Source of the DNA: Bacteroidales bacterium
Lineage (GTDB): Bacteria > Bacteroidota > Bacteroidia > Bacteroidales > UBA7960
DNA: 17,250 bases
Assembly: GCA_007132395.1 (NCBI GenBank)
Contig: SLOR01000220.1
Location: 1-17,250, forward strand
Direction of reading: 5' to 3'
The stretch's first letter is position 1. The number at the start of each line of letters is the position of its first letter. The translations under genes and the position numbers were made by a program. This document shows, in pieces, positions 7,891 through 15,700 of this stretch. The notes under the pieces are model-generated. The model was not told where the DNA came from and searched no databases. It saw only the letters and a program-made list of their open reading frames with translations.

Positions 7891-7898
7891 CAAAGTTA
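7891..7898 (-). promoter_or_regulatory. Putative -7 box for dgt
   Basis: The minus strand reads TAACTTTG, an exact TAnnTTTG match, in the 157-bp gap between the divergent dgt and guaD genes. A TTTG lies upstream (7923-7926) but at 24-nt spacing, longer than the usual 19 or so. For guaD on the plus strand only a near match is visible (TAAATTCG at 7954-7961). Confidence 0.42.
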
Positions 7899-7983
7899 AC
7901 AAGAATCACGACAATGATTTTTCAAAACCGCCCTGCCATAATCAGGTAATTTGTAAATTCGCATGAACTAACCGCAGAATTTT

Positions 7984-8457
7984 ATGCACGAGCACGAGAA
8001 GTTTATCAAAGAAGCCATTGAAATGGCAAAAACCAATGTGGGCACCGGTATTGGCGGCCCCTTTGGAGCCCTGGTGGTAAAAGACGGAAAAATTGTTGGA
8101 CGAGGCGTGAACAAGGTCACTTCTACCAACGACCCCACCGCACATGCAGAAGTAGTAGCTATACGCGATGCATGTAAAAACATTGACAATTACCAACTCG
8201 ACGATTGCATTATTTATGCAAGTTGCGAGCCCTGCCCCATGTGTCTTGGAGCCATATACTGGGCCCGCCCCAAAATGCTGGTTTTCGCAGCACATAATAC
8301 CGATGCCGCAAAAGCGGGTTTCGACGATTCCTTTATCTACAAGGAAGTAGCCCTTCCTGTGGAAAAAAGATCAATACCCACCTATAACGTGAAAATCCCT
8401 GAGTTTTTTGCCCCTTTCCAAACCTGGCTTGAGGAAGAGGATAAAAAGCTATATTAG
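7984..8457 (+). CDS. guaD: Guanine deaminase (cytidine-deaminase fold)
   Basis: This 157-residue protein is very close in pattern to Bacillus subtilis GuaD, the small zinc guanine deaminase that converts guanine to xanthine plus ammonia. GIGGPFGALVVKDG (22-35) opens the fold. The zinc site is intact: His54 in PTAHAEV with the proton-shuttling Glu56, and Cys84 and Cys87 in SCEPCPMCLGAIYWARP. The C-terminal segment (DAAKAGFDDSFIYKE) and the final FQTW are shared with B. subtilis GuaD and set it apart from TadA tRNA deaminases. The protein is cytoplasmic and probably a domain-swapped dimer like its relative. It stands divergent from dgt; a nearby PNP would supply guanine. No good ribosome site precedes the ATG. 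The assignment to guanine rather than another nucleobase is strong but rests on similarity. Confidence 0.93.
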   Translation: MHEHEKFIKEAIEMAKTNVGTGIGGPFGALVVKDGKIVGRGVNKVTSTNDPTAHAEVVAIRDACKNIDNYQLDDCIIYASCEPCPMCLGAIYWARPKMLVFAAHNTDAAKAGFDDSFIYKEVALPVEKRSIPTYNVKIPEFFAPFQTWLEEEDKKLY

Positions 8458-8505
8458 GTGCGAACCGACAAACCCACTAAATTGTATTAAGCAACAGGAA
8501 TTTTG

Positions 8506-8542
8506 CCAGGACAGAGGCAGTTATTGACCTTGTCCGGGTTTT
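8506..8542 (+). terminator. Possible weak terminator after guaD
   Basis: CC (8506-8507) and GGACA (8509-8513) pair with TGTCC (8531-8535) and GG (8536-8537), with A8508 bulged and a 17-nt loop. GTTTTG follows. The T-run is short and the stem imperfect, so read-through into the next rightward gene is quite possible. Confidence 0.33.
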
Positions 8543-8643
8543 GTTTGCTTGCACAAGGGGTGAAAATTTCTTACATTTAGGTGACAAAACGCAAGACTTT
8601 CTCCAATGCCCTTTACATTTAATAACCCGTACCACGATTTTCC

Positions 8644-9213
8644 ATGCACGACATAGAACCATTTTACCTGTGGCGAAATGTATATATCGCTTCTGAAGAT
8701 GAACGATCACCCTTTTTCGGAAGAGACTACAGCGAGTTTGAATTCACCCATGCCATATACAACCATCTGATTCATCCCCAGTGGGATGAAATAGGCTCTC
8801 CTACCCTGTTTATCAAAATTCTTTACGCCGATTACGAGGAAGAATTTGCGATTATCGAAATGATAGGCGAATGGAATGACTGCCTGCACAACGACATCAT
8901 GTTTCTTAAAAGAAATATTATAGAACCCTTGATTGAGCAAGGTATCGTCAAATTTATTCTTTTGGGAGAGAATGTCCTGAATTTTCACTATTCTGATGAT
9001 TGCTATTATCAGGAATGGTTTGATGAAATTGAGGACGGATGGATAGTGGGTATTAACTTCAGGGATTTTGTTATCCGCGAATTTGAATCTGCCAATATTG
9101 ATTATTATATTGCCTTCGGAAAGCATTTTAACGACCTGAACTGGCAAAAGTTTTCACCCGGCCAGCTTTTCCTCCTTATCGATAACTACATGACCCGCAG
9201 GCTTAACCCATAG
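8644..9213 (+). CDS. Uncharacterised acidic protein
   Basis: I do not recognise a named domain in this 189-residue protein. It has no signal peptide or membrane segment, so it should be cytoplasmic. It is rich in acidic and aromatic residues, for example YADYEEEFAIIEMIGEWND (61-79) and DDCYYQEWFDEIEDGW, and its alternation of short beta-type stretches (FIKILYADY, VKFILLGENV, IDYYIAFG) with helical ones suggests a compact alpha/beta fold. Its start follows no clear Shine-Dalgarno; imperfect -7-like TACATTTA sequences lie at 8572-8579 and 8614-8621. It sits 186 bp after guaD on the same strand and its stop is 5 bp from that of the convergent amidohydrolase, leaving no room for a terminator. It resembles, from memory, hypothetical proteins conserved in marine Bacteroidales, but no function can be assigned. 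A real gene is supported by length and codon-like composition. Confidence 0.8.
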   Translation: MHDIEPFYLWRNVYIASEDERSPFFGRDYSEFEFTHAIYNHLIHPQWDEIGSPTLFIKILYADYEEEFAIIEMIGEWNDCLHNDIMFLKRNIIEPLIEQGIVKFILLGENVLNFHYSDDCYYQEWFDEIEDGWIVGINFRDFVIREFESANIDYYIAFGKHFNDLNWQKFSPGQLFLLIDNYMTRRLNP

Positions 9214-9218
9214 GGACT

Positions 9219-10646
9219 CTACTCTTTTTTCAAATTGGCATCAGAGGCAACAATGCTCTTTTCCCTTATCTGGCGGGCAACATTTTCTATTTTTTCGTAG
9301 AGTCCGTCTTCATCCATAAACAGCAATTTCCTGTCGCGCATCACGAATTTTCCGTCAATAATGGTACTTTCCACATCAGCGCCTTTGATGCTGTAAACCA
9401 GCAGGGAATAAATATTGTAAAGAGGATGGGCATGGGGCTGCATCAGGTCGAGAATAATCATATCTGCCTTTTTGCCCGGCTCCAGCGAGCCAATTTCATT
9501 TTGCATGCCCAGGGCTCTTGCCCCGCCGATGGTGGCAATTTCAACTACGGTGCGGGCATCCAGCACAGTGGGATCGTTACTGTTGAGCTTATGAAGGATT
9601 GCCGCAGTATTCATTTCATCAAAAAGGTCAAGGTCGTTGTTGCTGGCTACGCCGTCGGTTCCCAGGCCTATGTTTACCCCTGCCGCGAGCAACTCAGGTA
9701 TAGGAGCCACCCCGCTGGCAAGTTTCATATTGCATTCCGGATTGTGGGCAACAGCTACGCCACGTTCTGCAAGTATCTGTATGTCTTCAGGTGTAAGATG
9801 CACTCCATGAGCCGCGATAACATTGTCACTCAAAACGCCAAGGTTATCAAGATATCCCACGGGGGTGAAACCGAATTCTTCCAGCGCTGCGTCGAACTCA
9901 CGTCGGGTTTCAGCTACGTGTATATTAAAGGGTACGCTGTACTTATCGGCCAGTACTTTGGCACTTTTAATTAGCTCGGCTGAGCAGCTGTAGGGAGCAT
10001 GTGCCGAAACGGAAATGGTAATGCGGGGATGTTGATTCCACTTGTTAATCAGTTTCTCTGCCGTGCGCAACCCGTCTTCGGGTGTAGGACTGTTGGGTGC
10101 AGGAAAATCGATAACGCTTTCAGAAAGCACTGCTCTCATCCCTGTCCTGTCAACCACCTCGGCTATAGCATCAATGTAATAGTACATATCATTAAAGGTA
10201 GTAGTGCCACTGCGAAGCATTTCGGCTATGGCGAGTTTGGTGCCAAGCTTCACATTTTCAAGCGTTACAAACTCCGACTCTACCGGAAAAATATAATCGT
10301 ACAGCCATTCATGCAACGGCAAATCGTCGGCATAGCCCCGAAATATGGTCATGGGGACATGCGTATGGGTATTAATTAGTCCGGGCATGATTAATTTGCC
10401 CGAGGCATTAATATGCTCAATGGCCTTATAGGAAGCTGTTATTCTCTCACTTTCTCCCACATCAACAATCCTATCTCCTTTAATGACAACAGCGCCTTTC
10501 TCATAAAAGTTATATTCTGAATCCATGGTCAAAACCATGGCATTATGTAATATAAGGTCAGCCATTTCCATTTCTCTTTTCTCTTTATTATTACATGCTG
10601 AAAAAACCATAATTGCAATCAAAGGGATTAGTAACTTCATCTTCAT
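9219..10646 (-). CDS. Lipoprotein amidohydrolase, SAH/MTA deaminase-like
   Basis: The protein has 475 residues from the ATG at 10646. It is a metal-dependent amidohydrolase (TIM barrel) of the S-adenosylhomocysteine / 5'-methylthioadenosine deaminase group, which also includes related purine and triazine deaminases. Metal and catalytic residues are all present: His94 and His96 (NTHTH), His243 and Glu246 (HVAE), His280 (HGVH), Asp331 (GTDG). Residues 1-18 form a lipoprotein signal (LIAIMVFSAC, lipidated Cys18), so a soluble-type deaminase appears to be exported and anchored. The frame extends to a TTG at 10745, but those 33 residues do not look coding. A cytoplasmic start at codon 26 (10571) or 28 is possible, since a purine-rich stretch precedes it and the conserved domain begins at once. 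A -7 box lies at 10795-10802. The true substrate is not certain; PNP next door makes a purine-related role likely. Confidence 0.88.
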   Translation of the reverse strand: MKMKLLIPLIAIMVFSACNNKEKREMEMADLILHNAMVLTMDSEYNFYEKGAVVIKGDRIVDVGESERITASYKAIEHINASGKLIMPGLINTHTHVPMTIFRGYADDLPLHEWLYDYIFPVESEFVTLENVKLGTKLAIAEMLRSGTTTFNDMYYYIDAIAEVVDRTGMRAVLSESVIDFPAPNSPTPEDGLRTAEKLINKWNQHPRITISVSAHAPYSCSAELIKSAKVLADKYSVPFNIHVAETRREFDAALEEFGFTPVGYLDNLGVLSDNVIAAHGVHLTPEDIQILAERGVAVAHNPECNMKLASGVAPIPELLAAGVNIGLGTDGVASNNDLDLFDEMNTAAILHKLNSNDPTVLDARTVVEIATIGGARALGMQNEIGSLEPGKKADMIILDLMQPHAHPLYNIYSLLVYSIKGADVESTIIDGKFVMRDRKLLFMDEDGLYEKIENVARQIREKSIVASDANLKKE

Positions 10647-11038
10647 AGTAAGACCGGTAAATAATACACAAAACTTCCTGCCCAATCTCTCCCGCCATGG
10701 CCATTGCATGTTTATAAGTATACTATGTAGTAAAGTTTTTAACAATGAAACCCGATTAAAAGTTTCGCATACTAAACCTGCGGGTAAAATTGTGCAAATT
10801 TAAGCATTAATAACGAATAATAGCCTGTTATACAATTGAAGTAAAATCAACCTTATGGCACTACAGCCGGAGGGAGTAACAGTATTTAGATAACCATATT
10901 TTTTTTTACATAGTCAACTTTTGCATAAACAAGCAAAAGGTCACCTGCTACTCATCAATATACCGTATTCTACCATGCATTTTCCGGGAAGGTAAAGGGC
11001 AATTTTATTAATTTAGCGGAAATAATAATTTTACAGAG
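10647..11038. other. Divergent intergenic region between the amidohydrolase and punA
   Basis: This 392-bp stretch holds no convincing gene. It contains the leftward leader of the amidohydrolase (10647 to about 10788), the -7 box at 10795-10802, a run of nine T near 10900-10908, and a small 7-bp hairpin at 10918-10939 (CTTTTGC/GCAAAAG, 8-nt loop). For punA, only an imperfect -7 (TAATTTAG, 11009-11016) is visible 22 nt before its ATG. I looked for purine or SAH riboswitch-type folds and saw none I could support. Confidence 0.6.
10795..10802 (-). promoter_or_regulatory. Putative -7 box for the amidohydrolase
   Basis: The minus strand reads TAAATTTG, an exact TAnnTTTG match, with no clear -33 element. 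It would start transcription about 140 nt before the ATG at 10646, a long leader for this window. Confidence 0.4.
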
Positions 11039-11857
11039 ATGACAGAGATAGAAAAAATCAAAAAGACTGCTGAATTTTTAAAAGAGAAAACCAACTTCAC
11101 CCCGCAGGTGGGCATCATACTGGGCTCGGGACTGGGCGGACTGGTAAAATCCATTGACATTAAGCACAGCCTTGATTATAGCGATATACCGGAATTTCCT
11201 GTTTCTACAGTGGAAGGCCATGACGGCAAGCTGATTTTCGGAATACTGGAAGGGAAAAATGTTGTTGCCATGCAGGGCCGCTTCCACTATTACGAGGGCT
11301 ACAGCATGCAGCAAGTGGTTTTTCCGGTAAGGGTTATGAAGATGCTGGGAATTACACACCTGTTTCTTTCCAATGCGGCTGGTGGGCTAAATCCAGCTTT
11401 TGAAGTGGGCGACCTGATGCTTATCAAAGACCACATCAATATGTTCCCCACCAACCCTTTGATTGGAAAAAACATTGAAGAACTGGGCACACGGTTCCCG
11501 GAAATGGGTGAACCTTACAGCAAAAAGCTGATTAATCTGGCCAAAAGTGTAGCGAAGGAGAATAAAATTAAGTTCCAGACGGGAGTTTACGTGGGTAGCT
11601 CCGGTCCCACACTTGAAACCCCTTCTGAGTATAACATGTTCCGTATTTTGGGTGCTGATGCCACGGGCATGTCCACCGTGCCTGAGGTAATTGCCGCACG
11701 TCACATGGGCCTTACCTGCTTCGGAATATCCATCATTACCAACCTGGCAGTAACTGCAGGGATGGAAGGGGCTACCCATGATGAGGTACAGAATGCAGCC
11801 GGAGAGGCAGAACCCAAGATGACGCTGATATTCAAAAACCTTATTCGCTCTCTATAA
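11039..11857 (+). CDS. punA: Purine nucleoside phosphorylase, trimeric type I
   Basis: This 272-residue cytoplasmic enzyme splits inosine, guanosine and their deoxy forms with phosphate, giving the free base and (deoxy)ribose 1-phosphate. Motifs follow the trimeric PNP order: GSGLGG (29-34), EGH (59-61), QGRFHYYEGY (79-88), NAAGG (112-116), GPTLETPSEY (189-198), GMSTVPEVIAARH (210-222), SIITNLA (231-237). Glu197 and Asn235 match the base-binding Glu and Asn that make this group specific for 6-oxopurines, so guanosine and inosine are expected rather than adenosine. Length is normal. No Shine-Dalgarno is visible. The next gene begins 11 bp later on the same strand, so the two are probably co-transcribed up to the terminator at 12346-12385. 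Products feed guaD nearby. Confidence 0.95.
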   Translation: MTEIEKIKKTAEFLKEKTNFTPQVGIILGSGLGGLVKSIDIKHSLDYSDIPEFPVSTVEGHDGKLIFGILEGKNVVAMQGRFHYYEGYSMQQVVFPVRVMKMLGITHLFLSNAAGGLNPAFEVGDLMLIKDHINMFPTNPLIGKNIEELGTRFPEMGEPYSKKLINLAKSVAKENKIKFQTGVYVGSSGPTLETPSEYNMFRILGADATGMSTVPEVIAARHMGLTCFGISIITNLAVTAGMEGATHDEVQNAAGEAEPKMTLIFKNLIRSL

Positions 11858-11868
11858 CTAAATCCTTC

Positions 11869-12324
11869 ATGCCAAACACGAACTTCCGTTTTAAAAGTGT
11901 AGTTGCAATTTTACTACTAACAATGCTTGCCTTTTCCTGCAGAAAAAAAGAAGGCAACCTGGATGAGGTAATGCAAGACCTCATTGAGCTGGGTTACCAC
12001 GGAAAGATGGAAAGGCCTTCGGGAACCATGGAGATGGCTGCCTTAAGCTTCCTGGGCATCGACGACTACCTTATACTTCATGAAACAGATACACCCCTTG
12101 CCGTGATTCAATTTAAATCGGAAGAGGACAATATTTCTGAAGAAAGGTTGGAGTCGCTTCTTAAAATGGCGTTGGTCTATACACCTGAAGAAAACAGGGA
12201 GGAATTACTTAGAAAATCGGAAGATTTGCATGAACACTCTTACAGACAAGGCAAACTACTTGTAGTTTGGATGGAAGAAAAACCTGAAAAATTACTTCAG
12301 AGACTGGCAAGAGCCTACAACTGA
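11869..12324 (+). CDS. Uncharacterised lipoprotein, probably in the punA operon
   Basis: The protein has 151 residues. The N-terminus is a lipoprotein signal (basic FRFK, hydrophobic 11-22, lipobox AFSC with Cys24). The mature part (25-151) is charged and mostly helical in appearance, with one likely beta section (IDDYLILHETDTPLAVIQF, about 64-82) and repeated Glu-rich helices (SEERLESLLKMAL; EENREELLRKSEDL). I do not recognise a family. A residue set for catalysis or metal binding is not apparent. It starts 11 bp after punA ends, and the strong terminator 22 bp after its stop closes the unit. The pairing of a cytoplasmic phosphorylase with an exported lipoprotein is odd. Small size, the signal peptide and tight spacing make it a real gene, but the role is unknown. 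Confidence 0.82.
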   Translation: MPNTNFRFKSVVAILLLTMLAFSCRKKEGNLDEVMQDLIELGYHGKMERPSGTMEMAALSFLGIDDYLILHETDTPLAVIQFKSEEDNISEERLESLLKMALVYTPEENREELLRKSEDLHEHSYRQGKLLVVWMEEKPEKLLQRLARAYN

Positions 12325-12345
12325 TAATTCTGCAATTTTTACCCC

Positions 12346-12385
12346 ACAAAAAAGCCCCTGAAGTAAAACTCAGGGGCTTTTTTGT
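12346..12385. terminator. Bidirectional intrinsic terminator
   Basis: A perfect 16-bp inverted repeat (12346-12361 and 12370-12385, core GCCCCTGA/TCAGGGGC, loop of 8 nt) has A6 on one side and T6 on the other. It lies between the stop codons of the rightward lipoprotein gene (12324) and the leftward DUF3467 gene (12426), so it can end both the punA unit and the rpoB-rpoC-DUF3467 unit. Confidence 0.93.
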
Positions 12386-12425
12386 AGCCGGTTTCAACCG
12401 GACTGTGATTGATAAATCTTTTACT

Positions 12426-12743
12426 TTATGCCTGTGCTGCAGGGCCTCCAAAGTTCATGGGCAATTTACTGCCTTCTGCTTCCTTGATGGGTCCATGAGC
12501 CTTTTCGAACCGGCTAATGTTTTCATTAAGAGCTTTCAGCAGTCTTTTCGCGTGTTGCGGCGTCATCACGATACGTGATTTCACTTTTGCTTTAGGAACT
12601 CCGGGCATGAGCCGTATAAAATCCAGAACGAACTCAGTATTAGAGTGGGTTATCACTACCAGATTGGAATAGATTCCATCGGCAACATCTTCGCCCAATT
12701 CAATATTGATAGGGTTGTTTTGCATTTTCTTTTCATCAGACAT
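12426..12743 (-). CDS. DUF3467 family protein
   Basis: This small soluble protein has 105 residues from the ATG at 12743 (the frame continues two codons further to a TTG). It matches DUF3467: an N-terminal INIELGEDVADGIYSN block (about 13-28), NLVVITHSNTEFVLDFIRLMPG with a conserved Asn-Thr-Glu-Phe core (about 28-49), then KVKSRIVMTPQHAKRLLKALNENI. The Pro/Gly-rich tail (MNFGGPAAQA) is likely flexible. No enzyme residues are evident. It starts 32 bp after rpoC ends on the same strand with no terminator between, so it should be made with RNA polymerase. The family occurs next to rpoC in many Bacteroidota, from memory, which hints at a transcription-linked role that is not established. The unit closes at the terminator at 12346-12385. 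Confidence 0.9.
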   Translation of the reverse strand: MSDEKKMQNNPINIELGEDVADGIYSNLVVITHSNTEFVLDFIRLMPGVPKAKVKSRIVMTPQHAKRLLKALNENISRFEKAHGPIKEAEGSKLPMNFGGPAAQA

Positions 12744-12775
12744 AAGCAATAGTTTTTAGATTCTATTATTTAGTT

Positions 12776-15700
12776 TTATTCTGTTTCTACCTTCTTTTTA
12801 GAAGCCATCAACAAATTGTATTCCTCCATAGAACCCACGATAACGTTCTCGTAGCGACGAAGGCCTGTACCTGCCGGTATAAGGTGTCCTACAATAACAT
12901 TCTCTTTCAGACCCATGAGCGGATCTACTTTAGCATTCACTGCAGCATCGGTAAGCACCTTGGTGGTTTCCTGGAATGATGCAGCGGAGATAAAGCTCTT
13001 GGTTTGCAGAGAGGCGCGGGTGATACCCTGGAGCTGCTGCCTTGCGGTAGCACCTCTTGCTTCACGTGACACAACCAGTTTTTTATCCTTGCGCTTAAGC
13101 ATAGAGTTTTCGTCTCTAAGTTTCCTGGCAGTAATAATCTGGCCGGGCCTCAGTGCAGAATCGCCGGGATCTTCAACCACTTTTTTGCCGAAAATCTCAT
13201 CGTTCTCTTCCATGAAATCGATTTTGTTCACAATTTCATTTTCAAGGAAACGGGTATCACCGGGATCTTCGATGGTAACCTTACGCATCATCTGGCGAAC
13301 AATTACCTCAAAGTGCTTGTCGTTGATTTTAACACCCTGCATACGGTATACTTCCTGTACTTCGTTCACAATGTATTCCTGAACGGCAGTAGGCCCTTTA
13401 ATGGCAAGAATATCAGCTGGAGTGGTAGGCCCGTCAGAGAGAGGCGTGCCGGCTTTCACAAAGTCGTTTTCCTGTGCCAGGATTTGTTTTGACAATGCCA
13501 CCAGATAACGTTTTTCATCTCCGGTTTTAGATGTGATAATAACTTCACGGTTACCTCTTTTGATTTTCTTACCAAAAGATACCACACCATCAATTTCAGA
13601 AACAACAGCGGGGTCTGAGGGGTTACGTGCTTCAAAGAGCTCTGTAATCCTTGGCAGACCACCCGTGATGTCACCGGATTTACCAATGGCACGGGGAATC
13701 TTGGCAATAGTAGAACCGGTTATAATGTCCTTGTTCTCGTTAATAACGATGTGAGCACCCACAGGCATATCGTAAGTTCTGAGGATTTCTCCGTCTTCGT
13801 TAACAATACTGATAGATGGGTTACGGGTTTTATCCTTGCTTTCAACAATTACCTTTTCATAATAGCCGGTTTGCTCATCAGAGTCGGTACGGAAGGTAGT
13901 ACCTTCAATCATATTGTTGAAAACAATCTTACCACTTACTTCAGAAACGATAACAGCGTTGTAAGGATCCCATTCACAGATCAGGTCACCGCTCTGAACT
14001 TCCGCATTGTGCTCCATGTAAAGGTTGGCACCATAAGGAATATTTTGGGTGGTAAGTACCATGCGGGTATTCTTGTCTATGATACGCATCTCTGCAGAGC
14101 GTCCGATAACCACGAAATAATTACGGCCTTCGGCAGAGGTAAAGGGCACTGCCCTCAATTCATCAATTTCGAGAATTCCACCATATTTGGCGTTGATTTT
14201 AGAAGCGGTAGCAATGTTACTTGCGGTACCCCCAACGTGGAATGTACGAAGGGTAAGCTGCGTACCGGGCTCACCGATGGACTGTGCAGCGATAACACCC
14301 ACAGCTTCCCCGGTTTGAACCATGCGGCCTGTAGCAAGGTTACGTCCGTAACATTTGGCACATACACCCATTTTGGATTCACAGGTAAGTACCGAGCGGA
14401 TTTCAGCCGCTTCAATGGGCGACTCCTCTATTAGCTGACCAATCTCTTCAGTCACCTCCTGACCCGCATTAACAATACGTTCGCCGGTGGTGGGGTGTAC
14501 GATATCCTGCAAGGCGGTACGCCCTAGAATTCTGTCGTACAGACTTTCAACGGTTTCTTCGTTATTCTTAAGTGCCGTAGCAGTAAGACCACGCAAAGTA
14601 CCACAGTCATCTTCGGTTATAATAACATCCTGCGATACATCCACAAGCCTACGGGTAAGGTAACCGGCGTCGGCAGTTTTAAGAGCGGTATCGGCAAGAC
14701 CTTTACGGGCACCGTGGGTTGAAATAAAGTACTCGAGTACCGACAGCCCTTCCTTGAAGTTGGACAAAATGGGGTTTTCGATAATCTCACCCCCTTTGGC
14801 ACCAGACTTCTGCGGCTTGGCCATCAAACCCCTCATGCCCGAGAGCTGACGAATCTGCTCTTTTGATCCCCTTGCACCGGAGTCAAGCATCATAAATACG
14901 GGATTAAAGCCCTGATTATCGGAAGTGGTCTGGTCGATAAGTACTTTGGTAAGTTTGGCATTGGTGTGCGTCCAGATATCAATAATCTGGTTGTACCTTT
15001 CATTGTTGGTAATGAAACCCATGCTATAGTTGCCGCGCACCTCATCAACCTGACTATTTGCCTCTTCAATAAGAATTTTCTTGGCTTCAGGAACAAGGAT
15101 ATCACCCAGGTTGAAGGAAAGACCTCCTTTATAGGCCATAAAGAATCCAAGGTCCTTAATATCATCAAGGAATTGAGAAGTACGTGAGATACCTGTAACT
15201 TTCATGATTCCGCCAATAATATCACGCAGTGCTTTTTTGGTAAGCAATTCGTTGATAAAGCCATATTCTTCGGGTACAACTTCATTGAAAAGTATACGTC
15301 CGGTGGTAGTTTCAACGATTTTCTCAACCAGCTCGCCTCCTTCTTTTAACTTCACTTTTACCTTAATAATGGTATGCAGGTTAATAGCCCTTTCGTTGTA
15401 AGCTATCATTACCTCTTCGGGTCCGTAGAAAGTAAGTCCTTGTCCTTTCATGGGAAACTCAGGAGTATCTTTCCTGGCCTTGGTCATGTAGTACAGACCC
15501 AGCACCATGTCCTGTGAAGGAACGGCAATAGGAGCACCATTGGCAGGGTTCAGGATGTTGTGTGAAGCAAGCATGAGTAGTTGGGCTTCCAGAATGGCAG
15601 CATTACCCAGGGGCACGTGAACAGCCATCTGGTCACCATCAAAGTCGGCGTTAAATGCCGTACATACAAGCGGGTGCAGCTGAATTGCTTTACCTTCAAT

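Noticed and set aside
6489..8457. dgt plus a nucleobase deaminase as an anti-phage nucleotide-depletion system
   Set aside because: dGTPases and deaminases do occur in phage defence, but GuaD acts on the free base rather than on dNTPs, both genes look like housekeeping versions, and there is no sensor, toxin or mobile-element context.
9426..9974. Open frame of 182 codons on the plus strand
   Set aside because: It is antisense to the amidohydrolase over its conserved HVAE, HGVH and GTDG motifs, so it is a shadow of that gene.
10647..10745. N-terminal extension of the amidohydrolase to 10745
   Set aside because: It relies on a TTG start and would bury a clean lipoprotein signal peptide behind 33 unrelated residues.
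10918..10939. 7-bp hairpin upstream of punA as an operator or terminator
   Set aside because: It has no T-run on either strand, a short stem, and no match to a known operator; chance in AT-rich sequence is the simpler reading.
10803..11038. Purine riboswitch in front of punA
   Set aside because: I found no pair of conserved loops and three-way junction as in the purine riboswitch, and a likely -7 box close to the ATG leaves no room for one.
13751..14434. Open frame of 227 codons on the plus strand
   Set aside because: It lies antisense inside rpoC, whose zinc-site and other conserved motifs are encoded there; it has no plausible family or start signal.
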